The position numbers and the translations under genes are program-made. A model generated the notes under the pieces. It had not been told where the DNA came from. It saw only the letters and a program-made list of their open reading frames with translations, and did not search any database. A DNA stretch of 64,000 nucleotides from Leptospira fletcheri (lineage in GTDB: Bacteria > Spirochaetota > Leptospiria > Leptospirales > Leptospiraceae): positions 868,001 to 932,000 of the forward strand of contig NZ_RQET01000004.1 in the NCBI RefSeq assembly GCF_004769195.1, given 5' to 3'. This document shows, one piece after another, positions 18,736 to 26,913 of the stretch. Position 1 is the stretch's first letter. Every line of letters begins with the position of its first letter.

Positions 18736-19434
18736 ATGTCTGATCAGATTCCTCTGGTCCAAATCGGGCCTGTCCAAGTTGCCTGGATAAAAGGCGATCC
18801 GGAAGCTCCGTACGTGATCCTATTCCACGGATACGGTGCCAACGCTTACGATCTTCTCCCCCTCTATTCTTATTTGGATGTTCCCAAGGGAACGAATTTC
18901 CTTTTTCCGAACGGCATTCTGGAGATACCGATTATGCCCGGTTATTATGGTAGAGCCTGGTTTCCGATCGACATGGAAGCGTTACAGAGGGCGATGGTGG
19001 CCGGAGGAACCAGGGATCTTTCCGATCGTTCTCCGGACGGTTTGACGGAAGCGCGCTCAAAGGCTGAGGAAATGATAGAACGATTGGGAGTTCCTATGGA
19101 CCGCATCGTTTTGGGAGGCTTCAGCCAAGGAGCCATGCTCGCTACCGAACTTTTCCTTTGTTCCGAAAAGAAACCGAAAGGGTTGCTAATCCTGTCCGGG
19201 ACCTTATTAGATAGGGACAGGTGGTCCGGTTTGGCCGCGACGACTCCCGGATTTTCCTTTTTCCAAAGCCATGGAAGAAACGATCCGGTTCTAGGTTATC
19301 CCGCCGCAAAGAGATTGGAAACTTTGTTAAAAGAAGCGGGTTGGAAAGGGGATTTACTGGCGTTTCCTGGTGGACACGAAATCCCGGAAGTGGTACTCCT
19401 CGGTATGAACCGCTACCTGAAAGAACTCTTCTAA
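18736..19434 (+). CDS. Alpha/beta-hydrolase, phospholipase/carboxylesterase type
   Basis: A 232-residue serine hydrolase with the nucleophile elbow GGFSQGAM (Ser130), an oxyanion region LFHGYGAN (29-36), and a C-terminal FPGGHEIP holding the catalytic histidine. It resembles the compact acyl-protein-thioesterase-like carboxylesterases. It follows an AAGGA ribosome site, and its stop overlaps the start of the nucleotidyltransferase gene (TAATG). Confidence 0.85.
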   Translation: MSDQIPLVQIGPVQVAWIKGDPEAPYVILFHGYGANAYDLLPLYSYLDVPKGTNFLFPNGILEIPIMPGYYGRAWFPIDMEALQRAMVAGGTRDLSDRSPDGLTEARSKAEEMIERLGVPMDRIVLGGFSQGAMLATELFLCSEKKPKGLLILSGTLLDRDRWSGLAATTPGFSFFQSHGRNDPVLGYPAAKRLETLLKEAGWKGDLLAFPGGHEIPEVVLLGMNRYLKELF

Positions 19435-20102
19435 TGACGTACCTGATCGAAAAATACATCGCGTTAAAGAGCAAATATCGTAATTACGATACGAAGGAAG
19501 CCTTGAAGAGAATGCAGGCGTTCCGAATCGCGTTGAAGGAATTGGAAGACAAGGGATTTCGTACAGGGGTGGAGATTTTGGGTTCCATCAATTTCGGAAT
19601 CGTGGAACCTTCCTCGGATATAGATTGTATCCTTCTGCATTACTGCGATCTGCACAAGGATGAATGTCCGGAGTATTGTCCGAATTTTCTGTACGAATCC
19701 GAGGAGATCAAAACCAGTCTTAGAAAACGTCTGAAAGACGAGCATTTAAAGGTGGAATTCCTGGATTGCATCAATCTTAGGATGGTGGAGAAGGCCTTGG
19801 AATCGGGACACTTAAAGGAGCACGAGGTCTTACGCAGGCTCCTGTTTTACAGGACGATTGGTCGCCCCGTGAACCGCCCCTTGTTCATTCCTTATTGCGA
19901 AAAATTGGAGGAAAACGAGGAATACATCAAGGAAATTCTGGAATGGGGATCCGAAGCCTTGCGTTCCTACCTCGGGACTTCCAGACATAGATTTTCGTTT
20001 AACAAATATAACGAAAGGATAGAAAGTTCCGGATTGCAGTTGCCCCACGGATTAAAAGAGGAACTTGCGAGTTATCTGGAGCAAGGGGAAACGATTCCCT
20101 AA
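19434..20102 (+). CDS. Nucleotidyltransferase-fold protein
   Basis: From ATG 19434 the protein has 222 residues. [20 protein letters not shown] matches the polymerase-beta superfamily: Gly-Ser followed by an Asp-x-Asp pair (Asp62, Asp64) that binds metal. A cysteine-rich loop (DECPEYCPN) follows, and the C-terminal half is helical. Substrate unknown. It overlaps the esterase stop by one base, so the two are made together. An open frame reaching back to 19221 lies inside the esterase gene and is not used. Confidence 0.7.
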   Translation: MTYLIEKYIALKSKYRNYDTKEALKRMQAFRIALKELEDKGFRTGVEILGSINFGIVEPSSDIDCILLHYCDLHKDECPEYCPNFLYESEEIKTSLRKRLKDEHLKVEFLDCINLRMVEKALESGHLKEHEVLRRLLFYRTIGRPVNRPLFIPYCEKLEENEEYIKEILEWGSEALRSYLGTSRHRFSFNKYNERIESSGLQLPHGLKEELASYLEQGETIP

Positions 20103-20146
20103 ATTCAAAAACCGTATCACTCGCGTTCAAAACTAGGAAAACTTTC

Positions 20147-20872
20147 TCAATGGGAAGAGGTTTTGGCGTTTTCCGTGATTTGGACCGGATCGGCCAGGTG
20201 CCGTATATCCATACCGGTGTTTAGGCGAACTAGCTCTTCTGCGATATTGACCGCGTAATCTCCCGTCCGTTCTATCCCCAAAATGATCCTGTACAAATCC
20301 GCGAATTGGTTTTTGTCCAGACGGGAATCCATTACGAATTTTAAAAAGGCGCCGTTGCAGAGATTGTTCAATTCCTCTTCCACCGTATGCACGGAACCGT
20401 AAAAGCGATTCTTTTCCTCTACTAGGGATTCCACAGCCATTCCTACTAAGGTTACAACCCGGGACATCATTTTGTCCAGGATTTCCTCCTGGCGGAAAAA
20501 GCCCTTGGGCAAGAGCCCTCTCCGATAGCAGGTGGCGCAATTTACGATCTGGTCTCCCATCCGTTCCAGGTTTCGGTTGATCCGGATCGCCGAAAGAGCG
20601 AATCGTAATGGATCTTTTTTTAGAACGACTTCAATGTCCACCTGGTCCATTCCTAGGAGGTTCCGATTCGCGATCGCTTCTAAAATCGCATTCTGTGAAA
20701 GATTATCGTTCTGTTTTTCCAGGTTATCGATCAGATCGTCCCGCTCGATGATCTGTTTGGCCAAGTCCGGATTTTCCTTTTCGATCGCGTCATCGAAGAT
20801 CAGAATCTGCTCCAAGCAAAGCTCCGCCATCGCATAGAGATTCCTTCTGAGATAATCGAACTTGGAAGCCAT
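20147..20872 (-). CDS. phoU: PhoU-family protein
   Basis: A 241-residue all-helical protein with two PhoU-type three-helix repeats (about 15-110 and 120-215), carrying the acidic DxxxDxxE-like metal sites of the family (for example [10 protein letters not shown] and [20 protein letters not shown]). PhoU proteins modulate phosphate import and the phosphate two-component system. No pst transport genes or phoBR pair are adjacent here, so which transporter it serves is open. A TTGACC -35-like box lies upstream at about 20915-20920 on the minus strand. Confidence 0.85.
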   Translation of the reverse strand: MASKFDYLRRNLYAMAELCLEQILIFDDAIEKENPDLAKQIIERDDLIDNLEKQNDNLSQNAILEAIANRNLLGMDQVDIEVVLKKDPLRFALSAIRINRNLERMGDQIVNCATCYRRGLLPKGFFRQEEILDKMMSRVVTLVGMAVESLVEEKNRFYGSVHTVEEELNNLCNGAFLKFVMDSRLDKNQFADLYRIILGIERTGDYAVNIAEELVRLNTGMDIRHLADPVQITENAKTSSH

Positions 20873-20940
20873 AGGAAAAATGTTTATCAGAATATTCGCA
20901 TAAATCGGAGGACGGTCAAGTGGATTTTTTCAATCGCACC

Positions 20941-20966
20941 GGACACCTTTCTCAGGTGTCCTTTTT
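20941..20966 (+). terminator. Intrinsic terminator without an obvious gene
   Basis: GGACACCT (20941-20948) pairs with AGGTGTCC (20954-20961) across a 5-base loop and is followed by TTTTT (20962-20966) on the plus strand. No plus-strand gene ends here; phoU and the MAPEG gene are both on the minus strand. It may end a small RNA or act as a bidirectional stop. Confidence 0.6.
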
Positions 20967-21042
20967 CGTCATGGAACGGAAACAATGCCACAATGGGTCG
21001 CCGACCGTACCGGAATCCTACAAATATATCATTTTTTTAATA

Positions 21043-21459
21043 TTAAGGAAGGCTTTTCAGCAAAAGAAGGAGCATGGATCCGAAAGAGACATACTGGAGG
21101 AAAAAACCCGTAAATCGTACGTTTACCGGCCAAACTCCTCCTCCGCTGAGATGGGCGCAAGTCTGAAGGATCCTAGCTGCAAAAACGATCCAGGCAAGCA
21201 GGTCGAATATCGCTTGGTCCGGATCCAAAATCGCTCCGGCAAAAACCAGAACGGCAAAGACGGGAAGATTTTCCAGACAATTCAAATGTGCCCGGTTTAG
21301 TCTCCAATAAAAGTCGCTACCGTGCTGTATCCAGGCCGGGAATTCGTTCGACTTCTTTTTTCCTGCCAAGACCTGGGAGACTCGGAAGAGAATGACCCCG
21401 AGTCCAAGCAAAAGAGTCCAACCGGTGAAAGATAAAAGAGCGTGTAAAGAATCGTACAT
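21043..21459 (-). CDS. MAPEG-family membrane protein
   Basis: A 138-residue protein with four hydrophobic helices. The layout, with HGSDFYWRLNRAHLNCLENLPVF after the first helix and LARILQTCAHL-like residues later, fits the MAPEG family of membrane-associated eicosanoid/glutathione-metabolism proteins, which in bacteria mostly have unknown substrates. It stands alone between phoU and the imelysin operon. Confidence 0.75.
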   Translation of the reverse strand: MYDSLHALLSFTGWTLLLGLGVILFRVSQVLAGKKKSNEFPAWIQHGSDFYWRLNRAHLNCLENLPVFAVLVFAGAILDPDQAIFDLLAWIVFAARILQTCAHLSGGGVWPVNVRFTGFFLQYVSFGSMLLLLLKSLP

Positions 21460-21568
21460 GGTCCGATACTGAATCTCTACTTGTCGGAGCTGGCAAGAAG
21501 AATTTCAAATGTCGGCACTCCAGAGCATCCAAACACTTTTACGATCGTATCTTTGTCGGATTCGATTT

Positions 21569-22801
21569 TTAGTCCCCGTCTGCGTTGGAAGGCAATGCCG
21601 GAACCCCTAAAATGGGCAGCAAGTCCGCTGTGAACAACGCTTTTAGATTTTTCAGTTTCGTCCAAAGAGGACTCACTTGGCTGGAAATCTTCGAGCTTCC
21701 CGCGGAAATGTCCGCGTAGAGATCCGAATTTCCGGCGACCTTGGTCTGCAAAGTGCTCTTCAGATCCGAAATCGAACTCTTGATGTTCGTGTCAAGAGTC
21801 GGGTTTAGAGCCGATACGATGGAAGAAAGCGTCTTTGCCTGAGAATCCCCGGAATTTCCGGAGTAGGCAAGGTCCATTCCGGAGAGATTGTCCAGCAGGT
21901 CTTGGTATGCGTTTCTGGAAAAGATGGCCTCCGTTTGATAGGAACGAGCCACTCCAGCGGAACTTACGCTCAGTCCGGCGGGAGTCGCGGTTTTTTGGTC
22001 TCGCATTACCTCTGTTAGGTTGGCCATCTTTGTCAAATACGTATTAAAAGAGTCGCGTTGGGAAAGGAAATAACCGGTTCCGGCGACGTAATTCCCGAGA
22101 AAATTCCCTCCAGATGACTGCCACTGGGAGTTTAACGCTGTCGCGTCGTCGGAAATGACCAAGGCCAATGCTTGCAGATAATCTAATCTTCTTTGGTATC
22201 CAGAATTGGAACTGTTCGCCGCTATGATATTCGCGTTGCTTGAAACGATTGCGTCGTTTCCGTCGGAACTGAAAATCAACATTTCCAAGGCTTCGAACCC
22301 CCGACGAATCGAACTGTAATTCAATACGTTCGCCTCATTGATGGTCGGAAAACTCGTCGTATTGGAGAGGACCGCTGAGATATTACTCCATTTCGGTCTC
22401 TGGACCTTTTCGAATCCGTCCAGGTTCGTGTAATAGTAGCCTGGCGGGTTTTCTGCGGGACCAAAATAAAAGACTTCCGCTTTCTTTAAGGAGGTCCTGG
22501 CGGTTTTCCAGGCCTGCTGTAGAGTTACGAGTTTGGTGGTATTCGTCGGATCCGCGTAATACGCTTGTGCGGCTATCTTTAAGGCAGAGGTTGTGGTCTG
22601 CAGATTTTGGAATGCCGGGAGGACGAGGCTATTTCCGGAATAAGTCAAAAATTCCGTGTAAGAAGGCTGAAGAGCCAACAAAGCCGCAATCGTGGAAGAG
22701 TCGGATCCGGAATGAGGAGTGCAGGCGATATCCAAGGTCATGCTTCCCAATACCAGGACCGAGCCGAACGTCTTTCGTGAAATCAATTCAAAAATTTTCA
22801 T
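21569..22801 (-). CDS. Imelysin-like lipoprotein with altered metal motif
   Basis: A 410-residue imelysin-type (M75) protein, third gene of the Fur-controlled run. The signal sequence ends LDIAC (Cys27, lipobox). The family motif GxHxxE appears here as GFEALE (168-173), with Glu replacing the metal-binding His. Imelysins are periplasmic or outer-membrane proteins linked to iron or haem uptake rather than proven peptidases. It starts 13 bases after the di-haem oxidoreductase stop, so the two are co-transcribed. Confidence 0.82.
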   Translation of the reverse strand: MKIFELISRKTFGSVLVLGSMTLDIACTPHSGSDSSTIAALLALQPSYTEFLTYSGNSLVLPAFQNLQTTTSALKIAAQAYYADPTNTTKLVTLQQAWKTARTSLKKAEVFYFGPAENPPGYYYTNLDGFEKVQRPKWSNISAVLSNTTSFPTINEANVLNYSSIRRGFEALEMLIFSSDGNDAIVSSNANIIAANSSNSGYQRRLDYLQALALVISDDATALNSQWQSSGGNFLGNYVAGTGYFLSQRDSFNTYLTKMANLTEVMRDQKTATPAGLSVSSAGVARSYQTEAIFSRNAYQDLLDNLSGMDLAYSGNSGDSQAKTLSSIVSALNPTLDTNIKSSISDLKSTLQTKVAGNSDLYADISAGSSKISSQVSPLWTKLKNLKALFTADLLPILGVPALPSNADGD

Positions 22802-22814
22802 ATTCTTACCGCCG

Positions 22815-24410
22815 TTAAAGGGAATTCAGGAATTTAATGAGGTTACTTCTATCGGAAGCCGAGAGGAGTTGGAATTTGTTTCTGGCACCCGCTCCCTCTC
22901 CCGCGTGCCAGAGGATCGCTTCTTCCAATCCGTTTGCTCGCCCGTCGTGCAGGAACCGTTGGTGACCGTTGGTAACCGAGACGAGTCCGATTCCCCAAAG
23001 AGGAGGAGTCCTCCATTCGCTGCCGGTCGCGTCAAAGTCGGATCTTCCGTCGGCCAACCCCGATCCCATATCGTGTAAAAGTAGGTCCGTATAAGGCTTG
23101 ATGAACTGGGAGGAATTTTCCGGAAAATCGGAGACGGTTCCCGTGAGCACCAAAGGTTTGTGACAGGAAGCACAACCTACCGATACGAACGTCGCTTTTC
23201 CGAGGACCACCTGTGGATCGGTCACGGATCTTCTTCCCGGGATTCCCAATACTCGGTTCCAGAAAATGACTCCGCTCGTGACTCCGGTTCCGATTTCCGG
23301 GTCCCCGGTTCCGTTGGCCGAGTCTAGGCAGATTGTCTGAACGGCAGGACAATTGTCCGTAGGATTCAAAGGGCTTGTGATTCCGATATCTCCCAGGAAG
23401 GCATCCTGGTTTTGCTGAGCAATGCTAGGCTCGTTGGCCTTCCAGCCGAATCTCCCCAACAGTTTTTGGCCGCTGGCGGTATCCCAAACATAATTCGGTT
23501 TTCCTGATATACCGTCTCCGTCCAAATCGTTCGGATCCGCCCAAGAAAGGACGGTGCTTTCCGGAATCGCCTCCAGTAATCCCAAGCCTGCAATCGGAGG
23601 AGCGACTCTGGGAGAAAAATGAAATCCTCCGGAGGCGGAAGTCGGATCGTTGAAATTCCAACCCGAAAAGCTGTACGTAGGTTGGGAGAGATAAACGACG
23701 GTTCCGTCCGGATAAGTGGTTCCGGAACATGTGGAACAGACCGGGGCAGCTATCGAAGAATAGCTCACGGAAGCGTGTCCTTCTACCGGGGTCGCCGCAA
23801 CCGTATGAGAACTAGGATGAAGGTTCGTGAAACTTGCGATTCCTTGGTGATTGAGTTGCAGCCCGTAGTTGTCGGTCGGAATCGGTCCTCCGGTAACGGA
23901 GTTCGCTCCGTCTTTCGAGAGTCGGACCAGCAGAGCGACTGCCCCGTCCAAGGAGCCACCGTAGACTGCGGGCGTGGCACCGTTGTTAGGTGGCGCTCCT
24001 CTTCCGGATCTTTGGTGACAAGCTTGACAGGAGCTGGCGTTGAAAGTGGGTCCTTTTCCGCTTAATGCGCTATTTCCCTCTTGGGTCCAGTTCGTATTGA
24101 AGAAAGTGTTTCCGACGTTGAATTGTGTGGATCCTCCATCACGCAGGTTCGCGACGGGGAACGTAAATGCATTGCTTGTGGTGTCGAAAACGGTGGTCCA
24201 GCCTCCGGAGTATGCTTCTCCCGGATCCTGGTTGATCATGGCAAGAAGAAGAACTAATTCGTTTCCGTCGGACTTTTTGCTGCGGTTGCAATTCGAAAGT
24301 AGGAATCCGAATAGGACGATACAGCTAACAAGAATGAGCCGATTTTTTCGACGGTTCGGTCGATTTTCTTTTTTCTTTTGGAAGAGGAGGGGAATTCGAT
24401 TACAGTTCAT
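22815..24410 (-). CDS. Di-haem oxidoreductase lipoprotein (DUF1111)
   Basis: A 531-residue lipoprotein (lipobox LLSNC, Cys41, after a long basic N-terminus). Two CxxCH haem sites are present: CQACH (128-132) and CASCH near residue 420, as in the DUF1111 family once called thiol oxidoreductases. An additional CSTC without His lies between. It sits between two imelysin genes, the arrangement typical of imelysin iron-uptake loci, and may reduce iron or haem at the cell surface; that role is inference. Confidence 0.85.
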   Translation of the reverse strand: MNCNRIPLLFQKKKENRPNRRKNRLILVSCIVLFGFLLSNCNRSKKSDGNELVLLLAMINQDPGEAYSGGWTTVFDTTSNAFTFPVANLRDGGSTQFNVGNTFFNTNWTQEGNSALSGKGPTFNASSCQACHQRSGRGAPPNNGATPAVYGGSLDGAVALLVRLSKDGANSVTGGPIPTDNYGLQLNHQGIASFTNLHPSSHTVAATPVEGHASVSYSSIAAPVCSTCSGTTYPDGTVVYLSQPTYSFSGWNFNDPTSASGGFHFSPRVAPPIAGLGLLEAIPESTVLSWADPNDLDGDGISGKPNYVWDTASGQKLLGRFGWKANEPSIAQQNQDAFLGDIGITSPLNPTDNCPAVQTICLDSANGTGDPEIGTGVTSGVIFWNRVLGIPGRRSVTDPQVVLGKATFVSVGCASCHKPLVLTGTVSDFPENSSQFIKPYTDLLLHDMGSGLADGRSDFDATGSEWRTPPLWGIGLVSVTNGHQRFLHDGRANGLEEAILWHAGEGAGARNKFQLLSASDRSNLIKFLNSL

Positions 24411-24461
24411 ATTTTTTCATCTTCCGACCGAACGCATGGGTCCGGCCGGGTTGTTTTCCTA

Positions 24462-25880
24462 TCAGTTATTGCTAAAGTCGGTGATCGTAATCCCGAGAGA
24501 GGAAGCCGCCGCCACGATACTTTTCTTGAGTCGGTCTCCGACTAGGACTTGCACGTTTTGGAGGGTCGGGTAGTCCGCACTTTGCGAGCCGGGAAATCCG
24601 TTGAATCCGTCCATAATGATCTGATCGTAGCGCCCCGTGATGGATCCGCTCGGGCAAGAAGAGACGAAGTTCGGGTCGGCGGATTGTTCCCCATTGTTAA
24701 TGCAGAACGCATCCCTCGCTTGCGTGATCTGGGATTGGGTGGCTCCCTGATTTAAAGTGCCTAAAAGAGCGGATAGTCCCGGACCTGTGCTGGTGGGCGA
24801 ATTCTTTATCAAAGTATAGCTTCCCGTCCAGAGGTTGAGGACTCCTTGGGCATCGTAATAAAAGTCCGCCTTGGTGGTGTCGCTGAAGCAGGAATGTTCG
24901 TGTTCTTGGTCGTGGGAATAGATCCCTTGGAGTCTATCGCCTCCCCATTCTCCTGCGATGAATTTTCCCAAACCTCTGAATACTTTGCTAAGCGAAGCGC
25001 TGGAATCCGCGGTAAAAGTCTGTCTGTATGCTCCAGGAGAGGCGGCCGTTCCCCAGGAATCACGTACTAGTTTTATATGACCGACTAACGCGTCGGTCAC
25101 GGTTTTCATAAAAGCCGCTCGGTTTGTCCCGGTCCCCCCGTTCGTTCCGCCTTGTCCGTTGCTATTACAGGTAGTGGGGGAAGCGGTAAAGCAAGTGGAA
25201 TCCGCCAGACCTGCCACCTGATTGTACATTTGGGGGCTTCCGGAATTGTCCTGTCCCCATAGAAGATATTCTATCGCGTGCCAACCGGTTAAGACGATCG
25301 TCGTGCTGTCCGTGTTTCCGGAAGAAGCTAGGGTTAAGCTTCCGTTCTTGGCGAGGATGGCGGCGAAGCTCGTGGAGTCGTTTCCGTTTTGGATATAATT
25401 GTCTAGAGCGATTTCGTCTAATGGCCAAGAGTTGAGCAGGGTTTGGCAATCGTATGTGGTATCTCCCGCATAATTCGTTCCTGCTCCGCAGCCCTGCCAT
25501 CCGATTGTGCTAAGACTAGCCTGATCGATCGGTCCCCCGGAAAAACGAAACGCCTCGGTGACTAGATACGAAGCTCGAGCAACGATCCACGCGTTTTTGG
25601 CTGCACTTAGGTTTGTGGCGTTCGGCGTCGCTTTTAGGGTATTTACCGCCGTTTGGAGTGCGATTGCATCTTGGTAGCTTTTATTATAGGATTCGTAGGC
25701 CAGGTCCGCGTATCGAACTACGACCTGGTCTCGGGAAGCAGAGGGGATGCTTCCTAGAAGCATGGCTGTGGACATGTTCGAGTCGTTTTTCTTTTCATGC
25801 GTACAGGAGAGAAAAATACCGCCTAACAAAACGGAAATACGGATCGCTCGGATCCAAGCCTGTATATTTGCATTACGCAT
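24462..25880 (-). CDS. lruB: LruB-like imelysin lipoprotein
   Basis: A 472-residue imelysin. The signal ends IFLSC (Cys26). The core motif GWHAIE (199-204) keeps the full GxHxxE set, and the neighbouring EYLLWGQ is typical. LruB of Leptospira is a surface-associated imelysin known as an antigen in uveitis; this gene has the same architecture and the same downstream di-haem oxidoreductase. A TAGGAG ribosome site precedes the ATG. Upstream are a terminator-like hairpin (25916-25944) and a Fur-box palindrome (26014-26030), so expression is probably repressed by iron. Confidence 0.85.
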   Translation of the reverse strand: MRNANIQAWIRAIRISVLLGGIFLSCTHEKKNDSNMSTAMLLGSIPSASRDQVVVRYADLAYESYNKSYQDAIALQTAVNTLKATPNATNLSAAKNAWIVARASYLVTEAFRFSGGPIDQASLSTIGWQGCGAGTNYAGDTTYDCQTLLNSWPLDEIALDNYIQNGNDSTSFAAILAKNGSLTLASSGNTDSTTIVLTGWHAIEYLLWGQDNSGSPQMYNQVAGLADSTCFTASPTTCNSNGQGGTNGGTGTNRAAFMKTVTDALVGHIKLVRDSWGTAASPGAYRQTFTADSSASLSKVFRGLGKFIAGEWGGDRLQGIYSHDQEHEHSCFSDTTKADFYYDAQGVLNLWTGSYTLIKNSPTSTGPGLSALLGTLNQGATQSQITQARDAFCINNGEQSADPNFVSSCPSGSITGRYDQIIMDGFNGFPGSQSADYPTLQNVQVLVGDRLKKSIVAAASSLGITITDFSNN

Positions 25881-25915
25881 CTTTTAGCTCCTAAATTGCC
25901 CGATCGATTTGCGGG

Positions 25916-25944
25916 AAAAATCCCCGACAGGGGGGCCTGTCGGG
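25916..25944 (-). terminator. Terminator-like hairpin in the lruB leader
   Basis: CCCGACAGG (25923-25931) pairs perfectly with CCTGTCGGG (25936-25944) around a GGGG loop. On the minus strand it is followed by ATTTTT (25916-25921). It lies between the Fur box and the lruB start, so it would be inside the lruB leader: either an attenuator or the relic terminator of a lost upstream gene. Confidence 0.6.
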
Positions 25945-26013
25945 TCCAGAGAGATGAACTGTGGGGATGACTCCCTCCGACTTCCTTCGCAGGAAACCGG
26001 CTTGATAATGCAG

Positions 26014-26030
26014 ATGAGAATCATTCTCAT
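26014..26030. promoter_or_regulatory. Fur-box-like palindrome upstream of lruB
   Basis: ATGAGAAT-C-ATTCTCAT is a perfect 8-1-8 palindrome matching the Fur 7-1-7 core (TGATAATNATTATCA type). It is 134 bases upstream of the lruB start and is the probable iron operator of the imelysin operon. Confidence 0.7.
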
Positions 26031-26086
26031 ATAAAGCAAGCACTTTTTTCCCTCTCTTTCTCAAAATCACCGGGCGATTTTTATTT

Positions 26087-26116
26087 TTGATATTGAGGAT
26101 GATTCTCAGTTATTTT
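26087..26116 (+). promoter_or_regulatory. Fur-regulated promoter for the acidic protein gene
   Basis: A -35 box TTGATA (26087-26092) and a -10 box TATTTT (26111-26116) are 18 bases apart. The spacer is filled by TGAGGAT-G-ATTCTCA (26094-26108), a Fur-box-like 7-1-7 palindrome with one mismatch. Transcription would start near 26123, so the in-frame ATG at 26099 cannot be the translation start. Confidence 0.55.
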
Positions 26117-26239
26117 GTCCTGTTTTCCTGTCAACATTCTTCTTCCAAAATTTTTAACGAAAGTTCGATTCCGGAATCGGCGGGCGGGACTTGGAATTCC
26201 GGCTCGACGGGCGGACGGAAATACATAGTTTTGCGTATT

Positions 26240-26896
26240 ATGGAAATTCCTCCTTATTCCTCGGGTGCTTGGCAGGCTGCGGTGGCCGGTTATGCCGGAG
26301 AAATCCGGCGCATCGGTCATGAAAAATCCCCTTTTTGGCTTTTGGTGCGAACCTTCGCATCTGCGGCTTGCGAGGCCGATGATCCTGAATCGTTTTATGA
26401 TGTATTGGATACGGGATTTGCTAGGGAACTGACCGAGCAGGACGAAGTACGTTTTGACGAGGTTTTATCGAACTATCTGGACCAAGCAACCGCCATCTTG
26501 GTCGCAATCTCGGAAGCTTACAATGAAGAGGATGAGGAGAGAGCCGAGGCGGTTACCGACGAGGCCATATCCGGCATCTTGGCCGGGTTAAAGGATGCCG
26601 GCATTCATACGATGGCGGATTCGGATCTGATCGAAGTCGCGGTCAACATCCTGAATACCCGTCTAGCGTTATACGAAGTACCGGTCGATAAAAATTTCAA
26701 TCTTGAAAGTCTGAACGGGATTTCCGACGAAGAGGAGAGGAATATCCTAGAGCCTTTCGTTTCTTTTATATTAGAAGATTATAAAACGATTGAGGACCAG
26801 GAGGAAAGGTTCGCTCTTCTGATGCAGATTTTATTCGACACTCTTTGGGCACTATTCTATCTGGGTTTGGAAGAGGACGAAGAGGAATCGGAATAG
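26240..26896 (+). CDS. Acidic protein of unknown function under Fur-like control
   Basis: From ATG 26240 (MEIPPYSSGAWQ) the protein has 218 residues, mostly helical, very acidic, and ends LEEDEEESE. No family recognised; there are no signal peptide or membrane helices from this start. The frame stays open upstream to an ATG at 26099, but that lies inside the probable promoter and Fur box, so I prefer 26240, with TTG 26231 as an alternative. It diverges from the imelysin operon and shares an iron-responsive control region with it, suggesting a part in iron handling. Confidence 0.6.
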   Translation: MEIPPYSSGAWQAAVAGYAGEIRRIGHEKSPFWLLVRTFASAACEADDPESFYDVLDTGFARELTEQDEVRFDEVLSNYLDQATAILVAISEAYNEEDEERAEAVTDEAISGILAGLKDAGIHTMADSDLIEVAVNILNTRLALYEVPVDKNFNLESLNGISDEEERNILEPFVSFILEDYKTIEDQEERFALLMQILFDTLWALFYLGLEEDEEESE

Positions 26897-26913
26897 AATC
26901 CGTTTTCGGTGTT

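Noticed and set aside
23619..24065. 148-codon plus-strand frame inside the di-haem oxidoreductase gene
   Set aside because: It is an antisense shadow of a clear gene with two haem motifs on the minus strand.
26099..26239. Upstream ATG extending the acidic protein by 47 residues, giving a lipoprotein-like start
   Set aside because: It lies within the Fur box and between the probable -35 and -10 boxes, and the extra residues lack a basic signal-peptide start.
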